The notes beneath the pieces were generated by a model. That model was not told the origin of the DNA, did no database searches, and worked only from the letters and a program-made list of their open reading frames with translations. From NCBI GenBank assembly GCA_021733925.1, contig JAIPJY010000013.1, forward strand, positions 1 through 64,000: a DNA stretch of 64,000 bases, read 5' to 3'. The stretch comes from Prosthecobacter sp. GTDB lineage: Bacteria; Verrucomicrobiota; Verrucomicrobiia; Verrucomicrobiales; Verrucomicrobiaceae. A program made the translations under genes and the position numbers. Below are positions 16,935 to 24,705 of the stretch, piece after piece; the stretch's first letter is position 1; the number at the start of each line of letters is the position of its first letter.

Positions 16935-19079
16935 ATGTCCGACGACCCCTTCAACAATCGCCCCGACGGCCCGAACCGTCGCAACCAAGATCCGCAGTTC
17001 AACTGGCGTGGTTTCATGCTCTTCGCGCTCGCGATCACCCTGCTGATCTCGGGCTTCATGATGAACAAAGGACTGGCCAGCAGTCGCAAGGCCTTCACCT
17101 ACGCCGAGTTCAAAAAGCACGTTGAAGCTGACCTCATCGACTCCAATAAGCCGCTGGAGCTCATCACCTCCGACGCCACCACTAAGCAAGTCATTCAAGG
17201 CAGCTACTTCCCAATGCCTGCCAGCATCACGCCGCCAGCGGGCGCAGCGGGTGACACCGAGCCGGAAGCGCCCAGCTTGAGCAAACCCGTCCTTTCCGAG
17301 CCTGCGAAAGACATCACTGAAAAGCCTGCCTTCGAAGCCTCCAAATCGGAGTCCAAGGATTTCAGTGTCCAGGTAAACATCGACTTTCAAAAGGAGGAAC
17401 TCCACAAGCTGCTCGACGCTCACAAGCTCGTGCTCACCCCTAAGGTCGAAAATGAGATGTGGTCCTCCCTCATCGGCTTCCTGCTGCCGTTGCTGGTCAT
17501 CCTCGCCTTCTTCTACTTCCTCGTGCGCCAGCAGCTTCGCAGCGCTGGCCGTGGGGCCATGAGCTTTGGCAAGAGCAAGGCCAAGATGCTTGCCCAGGAC
17601 CGCAACAAGGTCACGTTCAAGGACGTGGCCGGAGTTGAAGAAGCCAAGGAAGAAGTGCAGGAAATCGTCGAGTTCCTCAAAGACCCGAAGAAGTTCCAGC
17701 GCCTCGGCGGCAAGATCCCCAAGGGCGTGCTCATGACCGGCCCTCCCGGCACCGGCAAAACCCTCCTGGCCAAAGCCATCGCAGGCGAGGCCGACGTGCC
17801 TTTCTTCAGCATCAGCGGCTCAGACTTCGTCGAAATGTTCGTCGGTGTCGGTGCCAGCCGTGTGCGTGACATGTTCGAACAGGGCAAAAAGAACGCCCCA
17901 TGCCTCATCTTCATCGACGAAATCGACGCCGTCGGCCGTCATCGCGGTCACGGCATGGGCGGTGGTCACGACGAACGTGAACAAACCCTCAATGCATTGC
18001 TCGTCGAAATGGACGGCTTTGACACGCAGGAAGGCATCATCATCATCGCCGCCACCAACCGCGCCGATGTGCTCGACCCCGCCCTCCTTCGTCCGGGCCG
18101 CTTTGACCGTCAGGTCACCGTGAACCTGCCCGACGTGAAAGGCCGCGAGGAAATCCTCCGCGTTCACGCCAAAAAAGTAAAACTGTCCGACGGCGCCGAC
18201 CTCTCCAAGATCGCCCGGGGCACCCCTGGCTTCTCCGGTGCAGAGCTCGCCAATCTGCTCAACGAAGCCGCCCTGCTCGCCGCACGCAGAAACATGAAGT
18301 CCATCACCAATCCCGAGCTCGAAGAAGCCCGTGACAAGGTCCGCTGGGGCCGTGAACGCCGCAGCATGGCCCTCACCGAGAAGGAAAAGGAAAACACCGC
18401 CTATCATGAGGCCGGCCACGCCATCCTCAACGAGGTGCTGGAACACACCGACCCGCTGCACAAGGTCACCATCATCCCACGCGGCCCCACGCTCGGCGTG
18501 ACCATGATGCTGCCCGAGGAAGACAAGTTCACCCACCGCAAGAGCGAGCTCATCGACAACCTCATCGTCACCATGGGTGGTCGTGTGGCCGAAGAAATCC
18601 AGTTTGGTGATGTCACCAGCGGAGCCAGCGGCGACATCCGCATGGCCTCACGCATTGCCCGCAGCATGATCTGCTCCTGGGGCATGAGCACCAAGCTCGG
18701 CATGATCGAATACGGTGAAAACGAAAGCACCTCCTTCATGGGCCGTGGCAGCAGCAACTACAGCGAGGACACCGCCCAGAAGATCGATGAAGAAGTCAAG
18801 CGCCTCATCGACGAAGCCTACGACAAAGCCAAGGAAGTCCTCCTCAAGTACATGGACAAGCTCGACGCCCTCGCCCACGCCCTGCTCGAATACGAAACCC
18901 TCGACGGTGCCCACATCAAGGAAATCATGGCTCACGGCCGCCTCATCAATCCACCCGAAAACAAGAGCAAGCCACCACCCCCACCGCCCCTTCCCAAAGC
19001 CTCCGACTCACGCCCCGTGAAGCGTGAAGACGAAGACGACGGCGGTATGGCGCCAGGCCTGACCGGCGTCCCTGCTTGA
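16935..19079 (+). CDS. ftsH: ATP-dependent zinc metalloprotease FtsH
   Basis: 714 residues. TM1 is about 27-45 and TM2 about 178-197. The region between them is about 130 residues, longer than the roughly 75 of E. coli FtsH and rich in Pro/Ser/Glu. The AAA+ module has Walker A GPPGTGKT (269-276), Walker B CLIFIDE (323-329) and the second region of homology ending RPGRFDR. The zinc site is HEAGH (491-495). The C-terminus adds a proline-rich, then acidic, tail. It degrades misfolded membrane proteins and regulators at the inner membrane. A strong terminator follows. Confidence 0.97.
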   Translation: MSDDPFNNRPDGPNRRNQDPQFNWRGFMLFALAITLLISGFMMNKGLASSRKAFTYAEFKKHVEADLIDSNKPLELITSDATTKQVIQGSYFPMPASITPPAGAAGDTEPEAPSLSKPVLSEPAKDITEKPAFEASKSESKDFSVQVNIDFQKEELHKLLDAHKLVLTPKVENEMWSSLIGFLLPLLVILAFFYFLVRQQLRSAGRGAMSFGKSKAKMLAQDRNKVTFKDVAGVEEAKEEVQEIVEFLKDPKKFQRLGGKIPKGVLMTGPPGTGKTLLAKAIAGEADVPFFSISGSDFVEMFVGVGASRVRDMFEQGKKNAPCLIFIDEIDAVGRHRGHGMGGGHDEREQTLNALLVEMDGFDTQEGIIIIAATNRADVLDPALLRPGRFDRQVTVNLPDVKGREEILRVHAKKVKLSDGADLSKIARGTPGFSGAELANLLNEAALLAARRNMKSITNPELEEARDKVRWGRERRSMALTEKEKENTAYHEAGHAILNEVLEHTDPLHKVTIIPRGPTLGVTMMLPEEDKFTHRKSELIDNLIVTMGGRVAEEIQFGDVTSGASGDIRMASRIARSMICSWGMSTKLGMIEYGENESTSFMGRGSSNYSEDTAQKIDEEVKRLIDEAYDKAKEVLLKYMDKLDALAHALLEYETLDGAHIKEIMAHGRLINPPENKSKPPPPPPLPKASDSRPVKREDEDDGGMAPGLTGVPA

Positions 19080-19122
19080 CCAGCAAAAGGATCATTCTGA
19101 TCCCTTCAATTCAATACTCATC

Positions 19123-19150
19123 AAAGGGGGATCAGCAATGATCCCCCTTT
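19123..19150 (+). terminator. Rho-independent terminator of ftsH
   Basis: AAAGGGGGATCA (19123-19134) pairs perfectly with TGATCCCCCTTT (19139-19150) around a GCAA tetraloop, followed by TT. A smaller hairpin with the same core, GGATCA-TTC-TGATCC (19089-19103), precedes it. Confidence 0.9.
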
Positions 19151-19599
19151 TTCGTAGCATTCAGTCAAGGCGGGGAACCCTTCTTTTGAGAACCTTATAC
19201 GCCCCCAGAGCCACTTGGAATCATGCCCACTCCTGACTTCCGCCAGCACTGTTCTTCAGCACCAACGGAACTGCGTAATTGAGCCAGGGCAAGCGAGCCT
19301 CAGCGAGCGCCGCCCTGAGGCACCGCCACCAATTCCGGAAAGCAAACCCATCACTCCGCCGCACCCAATGCCCACCAGCAGCGTCTGCCAAGAGTTCCGC
19401 CTTGCGCCGACCTCGCCGCCAGCTCCAAAACTCACGATCAACGCCCTTAACTGAGTGCCATTCATGCCACTATTCATGCCAGGCATTTAGTATACGACCA
19501 AGACATAATCGACTGACCATCAATCTGCCGAAGCACAATACTGTCGGGCCCTGAGGCGCGTAGAATGCCTCCTTTTCGTCGTCACCCGCTCCACTAGAA
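19151..19599. other. Gene-poor stretch between ftsH and the dnaB remnant
   Basis: No convincing gene. A 76-codon minus-strand frame (19256-19486) is glycine-rich and hydrophobic but has no recognisable family. The stretch contains the left copy of a 16-bp inverted repeat (19476-19491) that reappears at 21248-21263. Confidence 0.4.
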
Positions 19600-19848
19600 C
19601 GCCGCTCTCCGCCCCCGCCATTCCGGCTCCATCAAGCAGGACGCCACAGAGTCGGCCTCCTCACCCGCTCCGACTACGCCGGAGCCAAGATGGAAGTCGA
19701 AGACGAGGAGGCCGAAGAAAAGAAAAAGGGCGAGGCGATGCTCATCCTCGCCAAAAACCGCAACGGCCCCACCGACGACGTCCTCCTCCGCTTCATCGAC
19801 CACGCCATGCGCTTCGTCGAACGCAGCGAAGAAGCCGAATCTCCTTAG
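19600..19848 (+). pseudogene. Remnant of the C-terminal end of replicative helicase DnaB
   Basis: Frame 3 of the segment gives RHSGSIKQDA (from 19616), and after a frameshift near 19645-19660 it continues as VGLLTRSDYAGAKM, an acidic/lysine linker, then AMLILAKNRNGPTDDVLLRFID and a TAG stop. This is the order of the DnaB C-terminus (SGSIEQDAD, VGLLTR, IIAKQRNGPTG). Only about 80 residues remain, with no Walker motifs, an upstream stop and a frameshift, so it is nonfunctional. The intact gene must lie elsewhere. Confidence 0.72.
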
Positions 19849-19896
19849 CCGTAACCATGCGATAGGGAGCAAAAGAGCGCGACAGCGTTTTGGAGT

Positions 19897-19914
19897 GCTC
19901 CAGCCCTCTGGAGC
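19897..19914. repeat. REP-like palindrome GCTCCAG-CCCT-CTGGAGC
   Basis: A perfect 7-bp stem (19897-19903 with 19908-19914) with a CCCT loop lies about 160 bp beyond the 3' end of the transposase gene. It is embedded in a 220-bp noncoding stretch (19849-20072) in which nothing else was recognised. Confidence 0.5.
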
Positions 19915-20072
19915 TTTCCGTGGGCCTGCAGACACGCGAAAGCACCGGAGAACCGGCACAGTCGAGGACGCTGCCGCGAGCCTTCACCCGCTGGTCAGTT
20001 TGAGCCTGCATCGTGCAAAGACTTCGACTGCTTGGTTACGCCTTAGTTCTACATCGTTAGATTTGACCGTCA

Positions 20073-21209
20073 TCATCCCAGAGGCATGCGCCGCAGCTGC
20101 CTCAACGTATAGAAAGGCGCATCCGATTCCGCCATGCGCCTGGCTCCCTGTTTCCTCTTCGGCCCGAACAGCTCCCTCTGCGCCTCGAAGATACCTTCCA
20201 CAAACTCCCTGCTCCCTAGCACCACCCCGTCGCTGAAGTAGCGCACCCGCAGCCGCACCATCTCCGCCGGGCTCAGCTTGCCTTTCTCCGCCAGCACCGC
20301 TCGTGCCGACTCCGCAGTCACGCCGCGCGTCACCACCGTCTCATTCTGCGCGTCCTTCACCTCACGACCCTCCGCATGCAGCAGGCAGCGATACGCCTCC
20401 GCCGCTCCCGCGCTCTTCCAGCCATCCACCGGCTTGCCCTGCGCCTTGCACAACCCACGCTGCGTCCTCCGGCTGCCCCCCAGCGCCTCCGCATACCCGC
20501 ACCAGCGGTAGTCCTTCGGATCTTTCACCAAGCCCGCACGCACCGGATTCAGATCAATGTACGCCGCCATCGTGCGCAGCGCCTCGCCCTGCCCCTCCAC
20601 CAGCACGCTCTTGAATCGATCCATCCACAGCGTCCCCCGGCGTCCGCGCCGCTTGTTGAACCACCGGCTGAAGCGTTCCTTCACCTCCTTCACAAACAAC
20701 GACAGATCGCAAAACCGCTTCTTCAACGCAGCCAGTCGCTGCTCCGCCAGCACCGCCATGCCACGCGCACGCAGATCCCCCAGTTCATCACGCAGCAGGC
20801 CCACGTAGGTGCGGCTGTAGAGAATGCTCAGGTGCTGCAGCAGCTTCACCTCGCCATCCGGCCCCTCAAAGCGCTGCAGCCACATCTGCCGCTGCGGCAC
20901 CTCAGCCAGCAGATGAAAATGATTCCCCATCAGGCAGTAGGTCAGCACCTTGATCCCGCAAAACTCCGCCATGCGCCAAATCACCCGCCTCAGCGCCTCC
21001 TTCTCAATGTCATCAAAGAACACCTCCCCACCACAAGTGCGGGACATGACATGATAGCAATAGGACTCCAGTGGCCCCTTGCCCAGAACCCGAAACCTGC
21101 CCCCAGACCACGAACGCGCGCCGGGATAGAGCCCCGTTTTCGCATTCACACCGACGAGTTGCTCCTCAAGCGGGAGCGTCTGGGGATCAGAGGTTTGGGC
21201 GGTCTTCAT
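20073..21209 (-). CDS. REP-associated tyrosine transposase (Y1 family)
   Basis: 378 residues from ATG 21209; a TTG at 21248, exactly at the inverted-repeat edge, would add 13. The Y1 HUH core is visible: SYCYHVMSRTCGG, the metal-binding HxH in CLMGNHFHLLAEVP, and downstream AAYIDLNPVRAGLV, a strong RAYT signature, with GTLWMDRFKSVLVEG. The C-terminal part (about 230-378) is longer than in minimal RAYTs and basic. Such proteins nick and move REP palindromes. The gene appears intact. Confidence 0.88.
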   Translation of the reverse strand: MKTAQTSDPQTLPLEEQLVGVNAKTGLYPGARSWSGGRFRVLGKGPLESYCYHVMSRTCGGEVFFDDIEKEALRRVIWRMAEFCGIKVLTYCLMGNHFHLLAEVPQRQMWLQRFEGPDGEVKLLQHLSILYSRTYVGLLRDELGDLRARGMAVLAEQRLAALKKRFCDLSLFVKEVKERFSRWFNKRRGRRGTLWMDRFKSVLVEGQGEALRTMAAYIDLNPVRAGLVKDPKDYRWCGYAEALGGSRRTQRGLCKAQGKPVDGWKSAGAAEAYRCLLHAEGREVKDAQNETVVTRGVTAESARAVLAEKGKLSPAEMVRLRVRYFSDGVVLGSREFVEGIFEAQRELFGPKRKQGARRMAESDAPFYTLRQLRRMPLG

Positions 21210-21244
21210 GGGGGCAAAGATGAGCAAAAAGCGGGTGCAGTCAA

Positions 21245-21874
21245 TCAACTAAATGCCTGGCATCTTTTTTCGAACAGATTCCCCACATCCAGAGAGCTCA
21301 GACGCCCGCGCTCATCCTGCCCATAGCTCAGCGTCGTGTTGTCCCATGGCCCCTCTGTGTGCTCCTCCTCGGCAAGCACCATGCGATGGTATTTAAAGAG
21401 CCGCGCATCATCGAACCCGCTCACCGACGCCCGCAACCCCACCTTGAAGAAGGTCTCGCTGACATTGTAGCCGCTGCTCACGTTTTTTGTTTGGCGTGAG
21501 CGCCCATCCTCGCCCTCGTAGGTCAACGCACGTCGCTCCGATCCGGTACCCACCGCGGTAGGCAGGCCGTCCGCTCCGTAATTGATAACTTCCGACAGAG
21601 CGCCGTTGCCGTAGTTCTTGGAGAGCACCGCACCATTGGCCGCATGCTCGATGCTCACCCCAAAATTGATGAGGTTCGTCGTCGTCTTCCCCCCCGCATC
21701 ACGCCTGGGCGAGGCAAACGCAGCCGTCAGTTGCAAGACGAAGCTCAGGAGGCAAAGCCACCCGCTGAGTCTTCGCTGCCGCAATATGTTCAACACGGTG
21801 CCGATGCTGCCACAGGCCACCGCGTTGCCAAGTCGAAATCCCGGCGGCTTGCATTTCGAACGATTCTGCGACAA
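21245..21874 (-). pseudogene. Truncated YD-repeat/RHS-like secreted protein gene
   Basis: 209 residues. A hydrophobic segment near 36-54 ends AAFASPR, suggesting export. The rest has YD-repeat flavour (NLINFGVSIEH, LSYGQDERGRLSSLDVG). RHS-type proteins are far longer. The last codons (CQAFS, stop) are supplied by the 16-bp inverted repeat at the element edge, so the gene was probably cut by that insertion. The family call is tentative; it may be an orphan frame. Confidence 0.42.
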
Positions 21875-22317
21875 ACAGGAAGCTACATCGTCAGGACAGT
21901 CGCATCTCTACCGAAGTTGTGTTCCAATTTTCTCCCTAGCACTTGCGCCTGGAGAAATGAGGAACGGTGATCCGGGACAAACGCCGAGGGACGGAGGCGT
22001 TTGAGACAATCCGAAGGACTGCCCCGCAGGGGTGAACCTGCGGGGAGCAGGTGAATCAACCGCCAAGAGGAGGGCAGGGCGTTGGGGTGTTTAGTAGGAA
22101 GTAAGTTTTCTTTTCTCCGTCAAAAGCGTCGTCAGGGCCATGAGCCATCCGCAGCCGCAAGTGTGAAAGCGCTGGCCGCGAGGAACTCATGGCGTTGCTT
22201 CCAAAATAGGAGAGTTCAAAAACCGAGAAGGTGTCCTGATTTCATTTTTCCAAATAGTCTGGCACGTCCCGCTCTATTGGTTGGCGCGTGGGTTCATTCC
22301 GAAGAAGCCGGATCACC
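21875..22317. other. Intergenic stretch with a strong GC hairpin
   Basis: No gene supported. CCCCGCAGG (22022-22030) pairs with CCTGCGGGG (22037-22045) around GGTGAA, flanked by G/A-rich sequence. It could be a dispersed intergenic repeat or a structural RNA; neither can be tested here. Confidence 0.4.
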
Positions 22318-22731
22318 TTAAGACTTGCTCTTCAGCAGATCGCGAATTTCTGTGAGCAGCACAATATCTTCTCCCGGAGGTGGTGGAGGCGCGACAGCCT
22401 CCGCCCTTTTCATTCTGGCCATGAGTGTGTTCACCGGCTTGATGATGACAAAGAAGATGACCGCTGCAGTGATCAGAAATCCAATGACCGAATTGATGAC
22501 CATGCCAATGTCGAGCATGTTGGGAGTCACCTCTCCCTTTTCATTCACCAGTTCTCCAATCTTGATGCCCAGGGAGACATTCGGATTGCCGCCGATGGCA
22601 TGAAGAAGGGGCGAGATGATGCCTTTGGTAAAGGCAGTGACGATGGTGCCAAAAGCAGCGCCAATGATGACACCGGTGGAGAGATCGACGACGTTGCCTT
22701 TAAGGATAAACGCTTTGAATTCTTTGAGCAT
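22318..22731 (-). CDS. mscL: Large-conductance mechanosensitive channel
   Basis: 137 residues from the ATG at 22731, giving the typical N-terminus MLKEFKAFILKGNVVDL. TM1 (VVDLSTGVIIGAAFGTIVTAF) and TM2 (SVIGFLITAAVIFFVIIKPVN) flank a periplasmic loop; a proline-rich hinge (APPPPPGE) precedes the C-terminal amphipathic helix LLTEIRDLLK. It opens under osmotic downshift to spill solutes. It is last in line after the fatty-acid operon but separated from it by a hairpin, so probably has its own promoter. Confidence 0.96.
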   Translation of the reverse strand: MLKEFKAFILKGNVVDLSTGVIIGAAFGTIVTAFTKGIISPLLHAIGGNPNVSLGIKIGELVNEKGEVTPNMLDIGMVINSVIGFLITAAVIFFVIIKPVNTLMARMKRAEAVAPPPPPGEDIVLLTEIRDLLKSKS

Positions 22732-22750
22732 GGTAAGGGAATGATAAAGT

Positions 22751-22783
22751 GAACGTGACCGGTTCGTGGAACCGGTCACGTTC
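22751..22783 (-). terminator. Perfect 15-bp hairpin between acyl-CoA dehydrogenase and mscL
   Basis: GAACGTGACCGGTTC (22751-22765) and GAACCGGTCACGTTC (22769-22783) pair perfectly around GTG. It lies 39 bp after the dehydrogenase stop. There is no strong T-run, so it may stabilise the mRNA 3' end instead of terminating, or may be a symmetric operator before mscL. Confidence 0.6.
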
Positions 22784-22822
22784 TAAACCCATCAGCAGGC
22801 ATCAGGCCAGCTTAAAATGCGT

Positions 22823-24679
22823 TCACACTTCCTGCGCGACCTGCCAGCTCTCCGCATCCAGGTTCTCCTTGAGATGACGGTAACTGCTCGCGATGCGTTC
22901 ACGCGTCATCTTGCCAAAGAACCGCACCAGCCTCACCAGCTTGTCGATTTCCACCTCGGGCATCGATGAGTCGTTCACCTTGCTTTGGGCATGCGCCAGC
23001 GTGCAGCCCCAGACAAACAATTCCGCACCCACGTCGACAAAGTGGCCAAGCAGCACCTGCCGCTTTTCAAGCTTGGGCCCGTTCAGCGCCATCGCTAGGA
23101 ACAGCCGCCGCGCCAGCACCCGGCTCTGACGGGCAATCGCATCGAGCTCGAACTGCAGGGCCGGATGCAGCAGGTCCTTTGCGTCTCCGGCACCCAAGGG
23201 CAGCCATTTCAGCGGATACCATGTGGCATAGAACCCTGCGGCACGCATGGCAGCTTTTGCACGCACCTTCCAAGGCAAGGTCGGATTCACCGCGTCTCCC
23301 CCGAGATTGAGATGAGGTTCCAGCGCCTCACGCGCAATGAAGAGCCGCATGATCTCGCTGCTGCCTTCAAAGATCGTGTTGATGCGTGAGTCGCGGAACA
23401 GTCGTTCGACAGGTTCGGGCACGTCCCCGCGTGCTTTCAGCGAAGCGGCGGTTTCAAAGCCACGACCACCGCGCATCTGCATCGTGTCATCCATGATGCG
23501 CCAGGACTTTTCACTGCCCCAGAGTTTGCCGATGGCGGCCTCAAGGCGGACGTCCGCATGCTTGTCTCGGTCCACCATCGCCGAGACATAACGCACGATG
23601 CTTTCCATCGCTAAAGTGTCCGCCGCCATCCGGCTGAGCTTGTCCGCAATCGCAGCATGGCGTCCAATCGGCTGCCCCCACTGCTCACGCGAGCGCGCCC
23701 AGCGGCTGCTGATTTCCAAACAGCGCTGCGACAAGCCCGTGCAGGCGGCAGGCAGAGTAATGCGTCCCGTGTTCAAAGTTGTCAGCGCCACCTTCAGTCC
23801 GCGCCCCACACCACCCAGCACATTCTCCGCCGGCACGACCACATTCTCAAACCGGATGACCCCGTTGTAGAGCGCCTTCAGCCCCATGAAGCGGCACCGG
23901 TGCATCACCTCAACCCCCGGCCAGCTCGTTTCCACAAGGAACGCCGTCGTGGCATGCGGCTTCGCCGCCGTGGGCGTTTTCGCCATCACCACGATCATCC
24001 CTGCCTTCGTGCCATTCGTGCACCACAGCTTCTCACCATTGAGGACGTAGTTCGCTCCGTCTTCATCCAGCTTCGCCTCGGTCTTCATCCGCGCCGGATC
24101 GGACCCCACTTCGTTTTCCGTCAGCGCAAAGGCGCTGATCTCACCTTTAGCGCAGCGCGGCAGGTATTTCGCCTTCTGCTCTTCCGTGCCAAACAGAATG
24201 AGCGGCTGCGGCGCACCGATGGACTGATGCGCAGACAGCAGCGCCGCCAGATTGCCGCAACGGCTGCCGAGCAGCATGGCCGCCCGCGAATAATTCGTCT
24301 GCGAAAGCCCCAATCCGCCATATCTCACCGGTATCTTGATGCCAAAGGCACCAATGCGCGCCAGTTCGCTGAGCAGCACCTCGGGAATCTCACCCGTGGC
24401 GTCGATCTCATCGGGATCAGCATATCGATCAAGCACGCTCTCAAGCCGATGCAGAAACGCATCTCCCTGATCGTGAACTTCACCGCTTTGCTTCGGAAAC
24501 GGCAGCAGTTTGTCGAAATCCGGTTCGCCGAAAAAGATGCCGGCGGCGATTCCGGTGTTGCGGCGTTCATCGCGCGCGGCTTCTGCCATTTCGAGAGCGG
24601 CACGCTGGCCCGCATTCATGCGGGAGGTGTCGATGTGCGTCCTGGCTTCAGGCTTGGATTCTTCCAGAGTAGTTTTCAT
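22823..24679 (-). CDS. Acyl-CoA dehydrogenase (VLCAD/ACAD9-like, long form)
   Basis: 618 residues, longer than the usual 380-400 because of a C-terminal extension of roughly 170 residues, as in VLCAD-type enzymes. FAD/acyl-CoA features: FALTENEVGSDPARM, LNGEKLWCTNGTKAGM, and INTIFEGSSEIMRLFIAREAL near the catalytic glutamate region. It performs the first oxidation of acyl-CoA. It is the last gene of the beta-oxidation operon, 26 bp after the trifunctional-type enzyme gene, with GGAG nine bases before the ATG and the shared AGCCATGAAAAC start context. Confidence 0.92.
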   Translation of the reverse strand: MKTTLEESKPEARTHIDTSRMNAGQRAALEMAEAARDERRNTGIAAGIFFGEPDFDKLLPFPKQSGEVHDQGDAFLHRLESVLDRYADPDEIDATGEIPEVLLSELARIGAFGIKIPVRYGGLGLSQTNYSRAAMLLGSRCGNLAALLSAHQSIGAPQPLILFGTEEQKAKYLPRCAKGEISAFALTENEVGSDPARMKTEAKLDEDGANYVLNGEKLWCTNGTKAGMIVVMAKTPTAAKPHATTAFLVETSWPGVEVMHRCRFMGLKALYNGVIRFENVVVPAENVLGGVGRGLKVALTTLNTGRITLPAACTGLSQRCLEISSRWARSREQWGQPIGRHAAIADKLSRMAADTLAMESIVRYVSAMVDRDKHADVRLEAAIGKLWGSEKSWRIMDDTMQMRGGRGFETAASLKARGDVPEPVERLFRDSRINTIFEGSSEIMRLFIAREALEPHLNLGGDAVNPTLPWKVRAKAAMRAAGFYATWYPLKWLPLGAGDAKDLLHPALQFELDAIARQSRVLARRLFLAMALNGPKLEKRQVLLGHFVDVGAELFVWGCTLAHAQSKVNDSSMPEVEIDKLVRLVRFFGKMTRERIASSYRHLKENLDAESWQVAQEV

Positions 24680-24705
24680 GGCTTGGTTCTCCAGTTGAGG
24701 TTGAA

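Larger units (their letters stand above)
19476..21263. mobile_element. Candidate REP-associated transposase element bounded by 16-bp inverted repeats
   Basis: ATGCCAGGCATTTAGT at 19476-19491 is the exact reverse complement of ACTAAATGCCTGGCAT at 21248-21263. Each end contains an internal palindrome, ATGCC-(A/T)-GGCAT, as expected for elements moved by single-strand Y1 transposases. The interval carries a REP-associated tyrosine transposase gene reaching almost to the right end and a dnaB remnant. Whether the repeats are true element ends or two REP copies cannot be settled from one sequence. Confidence 0.5.
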
